Assembly (NCBI RefSeq): GCF_900166625.1
Contig: NZ_LT800499.1
Span: 3,181,676 to 3,245,675, forward strand
Direction of reading: 5' to 3'
Source: Halobacillus massiliensis
GTDB taxonomy: Bacteria > Bacillota > Bacilli > Bacillales > Halobacillaceae
DNA: 64,000 nucleotides
A program made the position numbers and the translations under genes. Below the pieces are notes generated by a model. That model saw nothing but the letters and a program-made list of their open reading frames with translations. It was not told the DNA's origin and did not search any database. Shown piece by piece: positions 8,866 through 18,398 of this stretch. Numbering within the stretch: position 1 is the first letter of the stretch; the number at the start of each line of letters is the position of its first letter.

Positions 8866-9564
8866 TTAATTAGTATGAGTTAATCGTCTTTTACGTTGTC
8901 TCCACAGTATGATTTCCAGGGCTGCGATGCAGATGACCAGCCATGAAAGACCAATGGTTAATCCTCCTATAACATCAGTAAAGTAATGAACGTTTAAAAA
9001 TACCCGGCTGAATGATATAAGGAATATTAAGAGCACAAGGCATGTATTAATCACCCACTTTAACGGTTTCTTTAAAGGGCTGATGAGAACCACATAGATC
9101 ATAAAGCCGTAAAAAACCGAAGCACCGGACGTGTGACCACTTGGAAAGCTGTACCCTGTCCCATCATACTCAGCTAACAGCTCAGGCCTCTCCCTGCTAA
9201 AAAATAATTTTAAAACCTTTGTAAGGGCCGAGATCCCGACCATAGCTACCGCTAAATATACGGCTGTCCACTTGCTTAACGGGATAAAAAACAGTAAACA
9301 GAAAAACATAATAATCGTAAAAATGGTAATTAATGTTACAGATCCAGCCTCCGTAATCCATCCCATAGCTGTGGTGAGCCAGGCCGGACTTTCGCTTGCA
9401 ACACGGGCGGCGGCTGCATCAACGGCAAACTTTTCTCTTTCCATGACATCTTCTGCTATTTCCATGAATAGAGCGCCGCCGCTCCCTACCGCCAAAAGTC
9501 CAATCAGTACAAGTAATATGGAGGATTTCGAAAGTTCCGAAGCTTTCGATTCAGAAAATAACAT
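8866..9564 (-). CDS. PAP2-family membrane phosphatase
   Basis: A 232-aa integral membrane lipid-phosphate phosphatase (possible substrates: phosphatidylglycerol phosphate, undecaprenyl pyrophosphate, phosphatidate). The three PAP2 motifs are present in order: KLFFSRERP, PSGHTSG and SRVFLNVHYFTDVIGG, with five or six membrane segments. The ATG at 9564 has GAGGAGGA about 10 nt upstream. The frame stays open for 59 more codons upstream, but that part is charged, repeat-derived and has no homologous look. It ends 19 nt before the yqaE start, so the two may be cotranscribed. Confidence 0.9.
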   Translation of the reverse strand: MLFSESKASELSKSSILLVLIGLLAVGSGGALFMEIAEDVMEREKFAVDAAAARVASESPAWLTTAMGWITEAGSVTLITIFTIIMFFCLLFFIPLSKWTAVYLAVAMVGISALTKVLKLFFSRERPELLAEYDGTGYSFPSGHTSGASVFYGFMIYVVLISPLKKPLKWVINTCLVLLIFLISFSRVFLNVHYFTDVIGGLTIGLSWLVICIAALEIILWRQRKRRLTHTN

Positions 9565-9689
9565 GACAGTAAGCTTCCTCCTCTGTCTATCTTGAGCAGT
9601 ACCATAAAATCCTATTCCCCTATTGATGGCCGGTAAAACGACTCTATCTTCTCTTTTAATTTTGACAGCTGTTCTCCTGGTGATTCTTC

Positions 9690-9764
9690 CTCTTTCCACG
9701 CTTCTCTCCGCTCTTTCAGCGCTTCCTGGCTCTTTCGACACTTCTCCCTTCTCTTTCAGCGCTT
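9690..9764 (-). repeat. Four-copy tandem repeat of about 20 bp
   Basis: Four related 14-mers (plus-strand consensus CTCTTTCRRCGCTT) start at 9690, 9711, 9730 and 9751, at spacings of 21, 19 and 21 bp. Copies 2 and 4 are identical. They lie between the divergent PAP2 and dppA genes, 126 bp upstream of the PAP2 start. Confidence 0.75.
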
Positions 9765-9867
9765 TTAGTCACTTTATCCCCCCATAATCCCAACCGCCTC
9801 TAACAAATTTACTAAAACTCTTTTTCATAACATAGGTAAAAATTCTGATATATTTTTTTAAACTAGA

Positions 9868-9896
9868 TTGCCTTTTATAGGAAAGATTGATAAAAT
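9868..9896 (+). promoter_or_regulatory. Sigma-A promoter of the dpp-ykf operon
   Basis: -35 TTGCCT (9868-9873), a 17-bp spacer and -10 TAAAAT (9891-9896). The predicted start is near 9903, 40 nt before the dppA ATG. Confidence 0.65.
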
Positions 9897-9908
9897 TATT
9901 AGAAAATT
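9894..9908 (+). promoter_or_regulatory. CodY-like box over the dpp promoter
   Basis: A 15-mer matching the CodY consensus AATTTTCWGAAAATT at 13 of 15 positions. It covers the end of the -10 and the predicted start site, as expected for repression. The B. subtilis dpp operon is a known CodY target. Direct binding here is inference. Confidence 0.65.
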
Positions 9909-9942
9909 ACTAATTTTTCATGCACCGTCAGGGGGTACAAAG

Positions 9943-10767
9943 ATGAAGCTTTATCTTTCCGTAGATATGGAAGGAATAACAGGACTGCCGGATCATACTT
10001 TCGTTGATTCTTCAAAGCACAATTATGAGCGTGCCAGAAAGATAATGACAGAAGAAGCGAATAACGTGATTTCATCGGCATTAGAACAGAATATTAAGGA
10101 AGTTACAGTAAACGACAGTCATTCTAAAATGAATAATTTATTGATTGAACACATTCACCCGGAGGCTCAGCTGATTACAGGAGATGTGAAACCTTTTTCT
10201 ATGGTACAGGGATTGAATGATACATATGATGGAGCGATTTTCCTCGGCTACCATTCAAGAGCTGATCAGCCGGGAGTTATGTCTCACTCCATGACATTTG
10301 GAGTCCGCAATTTTTACATAAACGATATGGCAGTAGGAGAACTTGGACTAAATGCTTATGTTGCCGGCTATTATGATGTTCCTTTAATTATGGTCTCGGG
10401 CGATGATCGTGTAGCAGAGGAAGCGAAAGGCTTAATACCTAATATCGTCACAGCTCCTGTAAAAGAGTCCATTTCAAGATCAGCTGTTAAAACATTAACT
10501 CCAAAAAAAGCCGGAGAGCTGTTACATAAGAAGACGGTGGAAGCGATAGAAAACCTCCAGAATATCCAACCGCTGATCCCGCCAAAATCTCCATTATTGA
10601 GAATAGAATTTGCAAATTATGGACAAGCCGAATGGGCGAATCTTATGCCAGGAACTCAAATCGAGCCCAATACAACTACGGTCTCCTATCAGGCAAAAGA
10701 CATATTGGAAGCATACCAGGCGATGATCGTTATGACTGAGCTCGCGATGCGTACGACATTTAGTTAG
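9943..10767 (+). CDS. dppA: D-aminopeptidase DppA
   Basis: A 274-aa zinc D-aminopeptidase (M55) that cuts D-Ala-D-Ala and D-Ala-Gly-Gly from peptidoglycan turnover. It has the same length as the B. subtilis enzyme. All zinc ligands are conserved at the same positions: D8, E10, H60, H104 and E133; His115, in GVMSHSM, is also kept. The ATG at 9943 follows GGGGGT. It is the first gene of a nine-gene cluster in the exact B. subtilis order dppABCDE-ykfABCD, probably CodY-repressed. Confidence 0.97.
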   Translation: MKLYLSVDMEGITGLPDHTFVDSSKHNYERARKIMTEEANNVISSALEQNIKEVTVNDSHSKMNNLLIEHIHPEAQLITGDVKPFSMVQGLNDTYDGAIFLGYHSRADQPGVMSHSMTFGVRNFYINDMAVGELGLNAYVAGYYDVPLIMVSGDDRVAEEAKGLIPNIVTAPVKESISRSAVKTLTPKKAGELLHKKTVEAIENLQNIQPLIPPKSPLLRIEFANYGQAEWANLMPGTQIEPNTTTVSYQAKDILEAYQAMIVMTELAMRTTFS

Positions 10768-10778
10768 GGGGATCGTCC

Positions 10779-11711
10779 ATGGGCCGTTACATATTGAAAC
10801 GCTTTATTTTAATGCTTGTTACCATACTTATTATCGCTACATTAACTTTCTTTCTCATGAATCTGCTTCCTGGTTCGCCTTTAAATGAGGAGCGATCCAC
10901 CAATGAAGCGGTTCAGCAAAACTTGGAGGCGCACTTTAATCTCGATGAGCCTCTCATTGTTCAGTACATTTTATATTTAAAATCAATAGTGACATTTGAC
11001 TTTGGTCCGTCAATTAAACAGCCGACGGAAACCGTCAATTCCCTTCTCGGCCGTGGCTTTCCCATTTCTGCTGAGCTTGGAATCTGGACAATTCTTGTCG
11101 CTCTTATATCCGGTATTACACTTGGGGTACTGGCTGCGCTTAAACATAATGGAATTATTGATTATGTTGCGATGACTGTGGCCGTGCTTGGTATTTCCAT
11201 TCCTAACTTTGTGCTGGCAACAATGTTAATTCAGGAATTGGCCGTTAACCGCAACTTTTTTCCTGCGGCTACGTGGAGCTCTCCAATGCATATGATCCTT
11301 CCGATTCTTGCTCTCGCCACTGGACCAATGGCCATTATCGCTCGTTTAACCCGCTCGAGCATGCTCGAAACTTTAACACAGGATTATATTAAAACGGCCA
11401 GGGCCAAAGGCTTGTCCCCTTTTAAAGTAGTCGTTAAACATGCCTTAAGAAATGCTCTGATGCCTGTTGTTACTATACTTGGAACGTTGATGGCCGGAAT
11501 CTTAACAGGCACATTTGTGATTGAGAAAATATTTGCGATTCCTGGAATGGGCAAGTATTTCGTAGAAAGTATTAACCAGCGGGATTACCCGGTAATTATG
11601 GGAACTACCGTGTTTTACAGCGCATTTCTTGTGTTTATGCTGTTCCTTGTGGATATTGCGTATGGTCTTTTAGATCCTCGAATTAAGCTGCACGACGAAG
11701 GAGGTAGCTAA
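10779..11711 (+). CDS. dppB: Dipeptide ABC transporter permease DppB
   Basis: A 310-aa inner-membrane permease of the oligopeptide/dipeptide ABC family. It has an N-terminal TM (ILKRFILMLVTILIIATLTF), the family signature 'NLLPGSP', five more TMs, and the EAA-type ATPase contact loop around 'TARAKGLSPFKVVVKHALRNALMP'. It lies 11 nt after dppA and 1 nt before dppC. It works with DppC, the ATPases DppD/YkfD and the lipoprotein DppE. Confidence 0.95.
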   Translation: MGRYILKRFILMLVTILIIATLTFFLMNLLPGSPLNEERSTNEAVQQNLEAHFNLDEPLIVQYILYLKSIVTFDFGPSIKQPTETVNSLLGRGFPISAELGIWTILVALISGITLGVLAALKHNGIIDYVAMTVAVLGISIPNFVLATMLIQELAVNRNFFPAATWSSPMHMILPILALATGPMAIIARLTRSSMLETLTQDYIKTARAKGLSPFKVVVKHALRNALMPVVTILGTLMAGILTGTFVIEKIFAIPGMGKYFVESINQRDYPVIMGTTVFYSAFLVFMLFLVDIAYGLLDPRIKLHDEGGS

Positions 11712-11712
11712 A

Positions 11713-12666
11713 ATGCTTCCTGTTACAAAAAACAAAAAAACCAATCATTCAGAGATTCCAGACGAATGGTTTCGACCGATTGAAAAAAATGAAAAAAGCG
11801 CTGAAACCGTTGTTCGACCTTCTCTTTCCTACTGGCAGGATGCCTGGCTAAGACTGCGGACAAATAAGCTGGCAATGGCCGGTCTGTTTTTCTTAATCTT
11901 GCTTGGTATTATGGCGATCTTCGGTCCGATTTTGTCGCCACACTCAGTCTCTCATCAGGTGCTTTCTAATCAGAACCAGCCTCCATCCCTTACCCATTGG
12001 TTTGGAACGGATGATATGGGAAGAGATGTTTTTACAAGAACATGGTATGGAGCAAGAATTTCGTTATTTGTCGGCTTAATGGCCGCACTCATTGATTTTT
12101 TTATTGGTGTTACATATGGAGGCATTTCCGGCTATAAAGGCGGCAGAACAGACAATATTATGATGCGTATTATTGAAGTTTTATATGGACTTCCTTATCT
12201 GCTTGTCGTTATTTTACTGCTCGTTGTTATGGGACCGAGTCTGATGACCATTATTATCGCACTAACTGTCACCGGGTGGGTTGGCATGGCGAGAATTGTA
12301 CGGGGCCAGGTACTTCAAATAAAGCAAAATGAATATGTGCTTGCCTCCCAGTCATTTGGGGCAAAGACGAAACGGATTATTCAGAAGAATCTTCTCCCCA
12401 ATACGATGGGTCCAATTATTGTTCAGATGACATTAACGGTTCCCACCGCTATTTTTGCTGAAGCTTTCTTAAGTTTTCTCGGATTGGGTATACAGTCCCC
12501 GTTTGCCAGCTGGGGTGTTATGGCGAATGATGCACTTGGAACCATTCTGTCCGGTCATTGGTGGCGGCTGTTCTTTCCAGCATTCTTTATCTCAGCAACA
12601 ATGTTTGCGTTTAACGTTTTAGGTGACGGTTTACAGGATGCCCTGGATCCTAAATTAAGGAGGTAG
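11713..12666 (+). CDS. dppC: Dipeptide ABC transporter permease DppC
   Basis: A 317-aa second permease of the dipeptide importer. A soluble N-terminal tail (about 50 residues) precedes six TMs. Typical marks are 'HWFGTDDMGRDVF', 'YGARISLFVGL', the EAA loop 'ASQSFGAKTKRIIQKNLLPN' and the C-terminal 'GDGLQDALDPKLR'. GGAGG lies 9 nt before the ATG. Confidence 0.95.
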   Translation: MLPVTKNKKTNHSEIPDEWFRPIEKNEKSAETVVRPSLSYWQDAWLRLRTNKLAMAGLFFLILLGIMAIFGPILSPHSVSHQVLSNQNQPPSLTHWFGTDDMGRDVFTRTWYGARISLFVGLMAALIDFFIGVTYGGISGYKGGRTDNIMMRIIEVLYGLPYLLVVILLLVVMGPSLMTIIIALTVTGWVGMARIVRGQVLQIKQNEYVLASQSFGAKTKRIIQKNLLPNTMGPIIVQMTLTVPTAIFAEAFLSFLGLGIQSPFASWGVMANDALGTILSGHWWRLFFPAFFISATMFAFNVLGDGLQDALDPKLRR

Positions 12667-12671
12667 CTTCA

Positions 12672-13670
12672 GTGGAAAAAATACTTGATATTCAAGACCT
12701 TCACGTTTCCTTTCAAACTTACGGAGGAGAAGTTCAAGCCATTCGAGGAGTCAATTTAGAACTTTATAAAGGAGAAACATTGGCCATTGTTGGAGAATCA
12801 GGATGCGGCAAAAGCGTTACAGCTAACAGCATTATGAAACTGATCCCCTCCCCTGCTGGAAAAATTAAACAAGGTTCAATTGCATTTAAAGGTAAAGATC
12901 TTACCAAAATGTCGGACAAAGCGATTCGAAAGGTGCGGGGTATTGATATTTCAATGATCTTTCAGGATCCGATGACCGCGCTGAATCCGACGCTTACTAT
13001 TGGAGACCAGCTGACTGAAGGAGTCCGTCAGCATCGCCGGGTATCCTCCGCTGAAGCCAATAAGCAGGCAATTGAAATGCTAAAGCTTGTCGGCATCCCT
13101 AACCCGGATGAAAGAATGAAGCAATATCCGCATCAGTTCAGCGGCGGGATGAGGCAACGGATCGTAATTGCCATGGCCCTTATTTGTGAACCGGAATTAT
13201 TAATTGCAGATGAACCGACAACAGCGCTTGATGTGACGATCCAAGCTCAGATATTACAGCTGTTTCAAAGAATCCAGCGGGAAACCGGTGTTTCGATTAT
13301 TTTAATCACTCACGATCTGGGAGTGGTAGCTAAAGTTGCCGACAGAGTTTCCGTGATGTATGCAGGAAAGGTTGTCGAAACGGGTACAAGACGTGATATT
13401 TTTCACCGGCCGAGCCACCCGTATACTCAGGGACTGCTCCATTCCGTCCCCCGTCTTGATCAAAAAGGAGAAAAACTCATTCCGATTGATGGGACTCCAC
13501 CCGATTTATTTTCTCCCCCGGAAGGGTGTCCATTTACCGCAAGATGCCCCCATGCAATGGAAGTTTGTTCAAGGATTTACCCTTTTCATTCAGAACTCAG
13601 CGAGACTCATGCTGTCGACTGCTGGCTTCAAGATGAAAGGGCTAAAAAATATATGGCTTCACCCAGTTAG
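12672..13670 (+). CDS. dppD: Dipeptide ABC transporter ATPase DppD
   Basis: A 332-aa ATP-binding subunit: Walker [12 protein letters not shown] signature 'SGGMRQR', Walker B 'LLIADEP' and the H-loop 'ITHDLG'. The C-terminal oligopeptide-transporter domain has the cysteine cluster [15 protein letters not shown], which in this family can bind an Fe-S cluster. The start is GTG behind GGAGGTAG. The partner ATPase is YkfD at the operon's end. Confidence 0.95.
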   Translation: MEKILDIQDLHVSFQTYGGEVQAIRGVNLELYKGETLAIVGESGCGKSVTANSIMKLIPSPAGKIKQGSIAFKGKDLTKMSDKAIRKVRGIDISMIFQDPMTALNPTLTIGDQLTEGVRQHRRVSSAEANKQAIEMLKLVGIPNPDERMKQYPHQFSGGMRQRIVIAMALICEPELLIADEPTTALDVTIQAQILQLFQRIQRETGVSIILITHDLGVVAKVADRVSVMYAGKVVETGTRRDIFHRPSHPYTQGLLHSVPRLDQKGEKLIPIDGTPPDLFSPPEGCPFTARCPHAMEVCSRIYPFHSELSETHAVDCWLQDERAKKYMASPS

Positions 13671-13700
13671 AGATTTTTATTATTGAAAGGGGAAAAGAGT

Positions 13701-15332
13701 ATGAAAAAGTGGTTAACCGTTTTGCTCAGCTTAGTAGTTGTCGTTATGCTGGCAGCCTGTACGGCAAACGAGAGTTCCGGAAATGACAATGAAAGTGAGG
13801 ACGGGGAAGAATCAGGCGGCAGCGATACTTCCACCCTCCTGCTAAACAATGGTACAGAACCCACCTCTTTGGATCCGCCGATTGGCTTTGACGCGGCTTC
13901 CTGGAATGTGCTGAACAACTTAATGGAAGGTATGACCCGTCTAAACCAGGAGCATGAACCGGAAGAAGCGACGGCCGAGTCCATTGATGTATCTGAAGAT
14001 GGAACGGTCTACACTTTTACGATTCGTGAAGATGCTAAATGGTCAAACGGTGATGATGTAACTGCAGAAGATTTTGAATTTGCCTGGAAACGTCTATTAG
14101 ATCCTGAAACAGCATCTCCTGCTGCGTTCCTTGGATATTTTATTGAAGGCGCTGAAGATTATAATAATGGAGAAGGATCAGCCGATGATGTAATGGTAGA
14201 AGCTACTGATGAGAAAGAGCTGAAAGTAACTCTTAATGCCCCTACGAATTACTTTTTAAATATTATTTCCAACCCGGCGTTCTTCCCGATCAATCAATCG
14301 GTCGCTGAAGAAAACAAAGAGTGGTTTACAGATGCTGAATCTTTTGTCGGAAACGGTCCTTTCTCACTTGATAAATGGGAGAAAGATAGTGAAATGGTAT
14401 TAAAGAAAAATGAGGAATATTGGGATGCAGATACCGTAAAATTAAATGAAGTAAGTTTTGCCATGGTAAATGATCCAAATACGGAATACCAAATGTATGA
14501 AAGCGGCGACCTCGATAATTCTGAAATTCCAGCAGACCTGGCAGATCAGCTGCTTGAAAGTGAAGATGTGACCATTGAAGACCAGGCTGGAAATCAGTTC
14601 TACCGCTTTAATGTAAAAGAAGAGCCTTTTCAGAATAAAAAAATCCGTAAAGCTTTAGCAATGGCAGTAAACCGTGAAGACATCGTCAATTACGTAACAA
14701 AAATGGGCGAAGAAGCAGCCCACGGCTTTGTTTCACCTGGATTCGCTGATGCTAACGGTAATGATTTCCGTGAACAAAGCGGCAAACTTGTTGAATTCAA
14801 CCCGGAAGAAGCTAAAAAACTTCTTGAAGAAGGTATGGAAGAAGAAGGATATGATGAGCTTCCTGATATCACATTGACTTACAATACGGACGAAACGAAT
14901 AAGAGTATTGCTGAAGCGATTCAGGAAATGTACAGCGAGAACTTAGGAATCGACGTCACACTTGAAAACACGGAATGGAACGTTTTCCTCGAGGATCAGA
15001 AAGCCTTGAAACACCAGCTTTCCCGCAGTTCTTTCCTTGCTGATTATGCAGATCCGATAAACTTCCTGGAAAGCTTTGTTACAGATTCTTCTATGAACCG
15101 TACAGGCTGGTCCAATGAAGAATATGATAAGCTGATTGCCGATGCGAAAGAGGAAACAGATGAAGAACAGCGCTTTGAATATATGTATGAAGCCGAAAAG
15201 ATTTTAATGGAAGAAATGCCGATCTTCCCTATCCACTTCTATAACCAGGTCCATCTGCAAAAAGAAAATGTGGACGGTATTGTCCGCCACCCTGTAGGTT
15301 ACCTTGAACTGAAATGGGCCACAAAAGAATAA
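13701..15332 (+). CDS. dppE: Dipeptide-binding lipoprotein DppE
   Basis: A 543-aa extracytoplasmic binding protein (SBP family 5). The lipoprotein signal has the lipobox LAAC at about residues 18-21, followed by an acidic linker and the SBP_bac_5 fold (ANW-type motifs 'KWSNGDDVTAEDFEFAWKR'). It delivers peptides, probably murein tripeptide as known for B. subtilis DppE, to DppBC. The ATG at 13701 follows AAAGGGG; a start 18 nt earlier is less likely. A strong hairpin follows the gene (15345-15372). Confidence 0.95.
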   Translation: MKKWLTVLLSLVVVVMLAACTANESSGNDNESEDGEESGGSDTSTLLLNNGTEPTSLDPPIGFDAASWNVLNNLMEGMTRLNQEHEPEEATAESIDVSEDGTVYTFTIREDAKWSNGDDVTAEDFEFAWKRLLDPETASPAAFLGYFIEGAEDYNNGEGSADDVMVEATDEKELKVTLNAPTNYFLNIISNPAFFPINQSVAEENKEWFTDAESFVGNGPFSLDKWEKDSEMVLKKNEEYWDADTVKLNEVSFAMVNDPNTEYQMYESGDLDNSEIPADLADQLLESEDVTIEDQAGNQFYRFNVKEEPFQNKKIRKALAMAVNREDIVNYVTKMGEEAAHGFVSPGFADANGNDFREQSGKLVEFNPEEAKKLLEEGMEEEGYDELPDITLTYNTDETNKSIAEAIQEMYSENLGIDVTLENTEWNVFLEDQKALKHQLSRSSFLADYADPINFLESFVTDSSMNRTGWSNEEYDKLIADAKEETDEEQRFEYMYEAEKILMEEMPIFPIHFYNQVHLQKENVDGIVRHPVGYLELKWATKE

Positions 15333-15344
15333 AAGTAACAGTGT

Positions 15345-15372
15345 GAGGACCCATACATTTGTATGGGTTCTC
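15345..15372 (+). promoter_or_regulatory. Intra-operon hairpin after dppE
   Basis: A perfect 12-bp stem (one G-U) around a 4-nt loop, in the 73-nt dppE-ykfA gap and not followed by a T run. This looks like an mRNA-stabilising or processing hairpin that lets the binding protein be made in excess, not a full terminator. Confidence 0.6.
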
Positions 15373-15405
15373 CCCTGCTTATAGACATAAACAGGAGGCC
15401 AGATC

Positions 15406-16329
15406 ATGATTTTCCCAAAACGATTAAAGCCAGGTCAAACTATCGGTGTTATCGCACCGGCCAGTCCACCCAATCTGACAAACCTGCATAAAGCTATTCC
15501 TTTTTTCAACAGCCTGGGGCTTCATGTAAAAGTTGCCCCCCATGTGTCGAGTACATATGGATATCTTGCCGGCAGTGATGAGGAAAGGCTTCATGACCTA
15601 CACCTTATGTTTTCCGACCGTACAATAGATGCCGTTTTTTGTGCAGGCGGAGGTTTTGGCACGAGCCGTATTGTTGATCAGATCGACTACAAGCTCATTC
15701 AAAAACATCCTAAGATTTTTTGGGGCTACAGCGACATCACTTATTTACATACCGCTATTCGCCAAAAAACAGGGCTGATCACTTTTCACGGTCCGATGCT
15801 CAGCTCTGATATTGGCAAAGATGATTTTGATGCTTTTTCCACTCTAATGTTTAATCAGTTGTTTCATCCAACCGAGCTTACTTATTCTGAATCTATTAAT
15901 CCTTTACATACTCTCTCAGAAGGGGAAGGATCCGGAGAATTAGTCGGCGGAAACTTATCTTTACTCGTTAATACGATTGGCTCCCCTTATGAAATCGATT
16001 CTAAAGGAAAACTCCTGCTGATTGAGGATATTGGCGAGGAGCCTTACAGAATAGATTCTTTTTTAAGCCAGCTTAAACTATCTGGTAAACTATCAGAAGC
16101 AGCCGGGATTGTAGTAGGAGATTTCAAAGATGCAGAACCGAAGAAACGAGAAGAGTCTCTAAGTTTAGAAAAGGTGTTCGACCACTATTTTTCCGACCTG
16201 GATGTACCTGTGATATCTGGTTTTAAAATCGGCCACTGCCTCCCTCATTATGCTGTCCCACTGGGAGCTAAAGCAGAATTATCTACTATTACTAAAACCT
16301 TAACCATCCAGCCGGGTGTGGCATGGTAA
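15406..16329 (+). CDS. ykfA: LD-carboxypeptidase (S66) YkfA
   Basis: A 307-aa serine peptidase of family S66 that trims murein tetra- or tripeptides at the L-D bond. The nucleophile Ser is in 'GGFGTSR' (about S87), where E. coli LdcA has GGYGASR. A start block 'IGVIAPASPP' and C-terminal Glu/His regions ('LLIEDIGEEPYRID', 'GHCLPHYAVPLG') are present. The usual Arg before GGYG is Ala. RBS AGGAGG. It belongs to the ykf half of the cluster, which turns imported murein peptides into amino acids. Confidence 0.93.
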   Translation: MIFPKRLKPGQTIGVIAPASPPNLTNLHKAIPFFNSLGLHVKVAPHVSSTYGYLAGSDEERLHDLHLMFSDRTIDAVFCAGGGFGTSRIVDQIDYKLIQKHPKIFWGYSDITYLHTAIRQKTGLITFHGPMLSSDIGKDDFDAFSTLMFNQLFHPTELTYSESINPLHTLSEGEGSGELVGGNLSLLVNTIGSPYEIDSKGKLLLIEDIGEEPYRIDSFLSQLKLSGKLSEAAGIVVGDFKDAEPKKREESLSLEKVFDHYFSDLDVPVISGFKIGHCLPHYAVPLGAKAELSTITKTLTIQPGVAW

Positions 16330-16348
16330 GAAGAAAGGGGGCGGATCT

Positions 16349-17431
16349 GTGAATATACAATCAATTGAAACCTTCCGAATGGCCGTTCCTTTGAAAAAGC
16401 CCTTTAAAACCGCGCTCCGAACGGTAACAGTAGCAGAAGCCATCTATGTAAAAATAACTTGCGACAATCAGATAACTGGCTGGGGGGAAGCTCCCCCTAC
16501 CCATGTTATAACTGGGGAAAGCCTATTGAGTATTGAATATGCTATACAAAGTATTTTAAAACCTGCTATTTTAGGGAAAACACTTTTAAATAGAGAAAAA
16601 TTATTTCAAACGATTCAACAATGTTTAGCAGGAAATACGAGTGCAAAAGCAGCTGTCGATATGGCGATTTACGATTGTTTAGGACAGAAATGCCGACTTC
16701 CACTTTATCAGCTCTTAGGCGGGTATCGCAGCAAACTGGAGACAGATTATACAGTTAGCATAAATGAACCGAATGAAATGGCCACTGATGCAGGAAAGTA
16801 TATGGCTGATGGATTTAATATTTTAAAAATTAAAGTAGGAAAAGACACAATTGAAAAAGATATTCAAAGAATACAAGCAATTCGTGATGAGGTCGGCCCT
16901 TCCCCTGTTATCAGACTTGATGCCAATCAGGGATGGACGGTAAACGAGGCTGTTTATGCCATCCGCCGCATGGAAGATTTGAATTTAGGGATAGAGCTTA
17001 TCGAGCAGCCTGTCTCAGCCCATGATATTGAAGGTTTAAAAAAAGTTTCCCAACAGACGCTTATTCCTATCATGGCAGATGAAAGTGTCTTTTCTATCTT
17101 TGATGCTAGAAGAGTGATAGAAACGAGAAGTGCCGACATGATTAATATTAAACTGATGAAGTCAGGGGGTATTCATCAGGCTTTAAAGATTAATAAGCTT
17201 GCTGAATCCTTCGGTATTCCTTGTATGGTCGGCAGTATGATTGAAACGAAGCTCGGGATTACCGCTGCTGCTCATTTTGCAGCCAGTCAGAAGAATATTA
17301 CTCATTTCGACTTTGACGCACCGCTTATGCTCTCCTCAGATCCTGTAAAGGGTGGAGTTATCTTTGATAAAAATTTCATTACACTATCTGAAGATTATGG
17401 GCTTGGCGTACAATCCGTGAAAATAGATTGA
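16349..17431 (+). CDS. ykfB: L-Ala-D/L-Glu epimerase YkfB
   Basis: A 360-aa enolase-superfamily dipeptide epimerase. The catalytic lysines are in 'ILKIKVGK' and 'INIKLMKSGG'. The metal ligands are in 'IRLDANQGW', 'ELIEQP' and 'MADESVF'. It converts L-Ala-D-Glu from murein to L-Ala-L-Glu. The start is GTG at 16349 with AAAGGGGG 8 nt upstream; a longer frame begins inside ykfA and is rejected. Confidence 0.95.
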   Translation: MNIQSIETFRMAVPLKKPFKTALRTVTVAEAIYVKITCDNQITGWGEAPPTHVITGESLLSIEYAIQSILKPAILGKTLLNREKLFQTIQQCLAGNTSAKAAVDMAIYDCLGQKCRLPLYQLLGGYRSKLETDYTVSINEPNEMATDAGKYMADGFNILKIKVGKDTIEKDIQRIQAIRDEVGPSPVIRLDANQGWTVNEAVYAIRRMEDLNLGIELIEQPVSAHDIEGLKKVSQQTLIPIMADESVFSIFDARRVIETRSADMINIKLMKSGGIHQALKINKLAESFGIPCMVGSMIETKLGITAAAHFAASQKNITHFDFDAPLMLSSDPVKGGVIFDKNFITLSEDYGLGVQSVKID

Positions 17432-17450
17432 ATAAAAAGGAGGGAAGTTA

Positions 17451-18398
17451 ATGACACAAGCAGAAGCTACACGTACAACCTGGGTTGTCCAAGTACCTGT
17501 TGCAACAGTATGGACAACGATAGAATCTCCCCGATCGATCGATTTACCAGGGATTTCAAACCCTGCAAAAATTAAAGAATGGCTCGATTCATTGACCTAT
17601 GAGACTAGTCTTTCACTCAGTGATGAAAATCTGGTTCAGTCCCAGCTGCTTTATGGTGAAAAAGTTCTTGTAGATAATATTGAAAACGAGTGGGCCCGTG
17701 TAATTATTCCTACCCAGCCATCTAAAAAAGACGATCGCGGGTATCCTGGATTTGTTCCTGTTAAGCAGTTGAAAGAAATCCCTGAAGATGAATGGACAGG
17801 AAAAGGGATAGCAGTGGTTAAGAAGAACACCACACTTTTGATTGATGAAAAAGGAGAACCGATGTTTGAAATCAGCTATTTAACCTCCCTCCCTGCTTTA
17901 TCAGAGGAAGGAGAGTTTATCCGTGTAAGAACACCACACGGTATCGGACTTGTACCTGAGAGGGACATTTCCATCTATCCATCTAAAGAGCAAATTCCTC
18001 AAGGAAACGGAAAGGCTATTCTTGAAGCAGGGGAAACATTTCTGGATCTCCCTTATTTCTGGGGAGGTATGAGCTCTTACGGCTATGATTGCTCAGGCTT
18101 TGCTTATAACATGCACAAAGCCAATGGCTACGTCATCCCACGTGACGCGACAGATCAGGCGACAGCTGGAGAAGAAGTGGAACTTGATGAGATTCAGCCG
18201 GGAGATCTTTTATTTTTCGCCTACGAAAATGGCAAAGGAATGATTCACCATGTCGGTATATACTATGGTGACGGTAAAATGATCCACTCTCCGAAGACAG
18301 GGAAAACGATAGAAATTATTCCTCTAGAAGGAACCATCTATGAAAAAGAACTATGCTTAGCCAGAAGATATTGGAAAGAATCGGAGGATCACAGATGA
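17451..18398 (+). CDS. ykfC: Gamma-D-glutamyl-L-diamino acid endopeptidase YkfC (NlpC/P60)
   Basis: A 315-aa cysteine peptidase with N-terminal bacterial SH3-like domains (about residues 10-175) and a C-terminal NlpC/P60 domain. The catalytic residues are C214 (YDCSGF), H267 (HHVGIYYG) and H279 (MIHSP), with the same 53- and 12-residue spacings as in known YkfC. It releases L-Ala-D-Glu from murein peptides, feeding YkfB. It has no signal peptide and so acts in the cytosol. Its stop overlaps the ykfD start (ATGA). Confidence 0.95.
   Translation: MTQAEATRTTWVVQVPVATVWTTIESPRSIDLPGISNPAKIKEWLDSLTYETSLSLSDENLVQSQLLYGEKVLVDNIENEWARVIIPTQPSKKDDRGYPGFVPVKQLKEIPEDEWTGKGIAVVKKNTTLLIDEKGEPMFEISYLTSLPALSEEGEFIRVRTPHGIGLVPERDISIYPSKEQIPQGNGKAILEAGETFLDLPYFWGGMSSYGYDCSGFAYNMHKANGYVIPRDATDQATAGEEVELDEIQPGDLLFFAYENGKGMIHHVGIYYGDGKMIHSPKTGKTIEIIPLEGTIYEKELCLARRYWKESEDHR

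Noticed and set aside
9565-9741. 59-codon N-terminal extension of the PAP2 protein
   Set aside because: Charged, low-complexity and partly made of the tandem repeat; the ATG at 9564 has a strong ribosome site.
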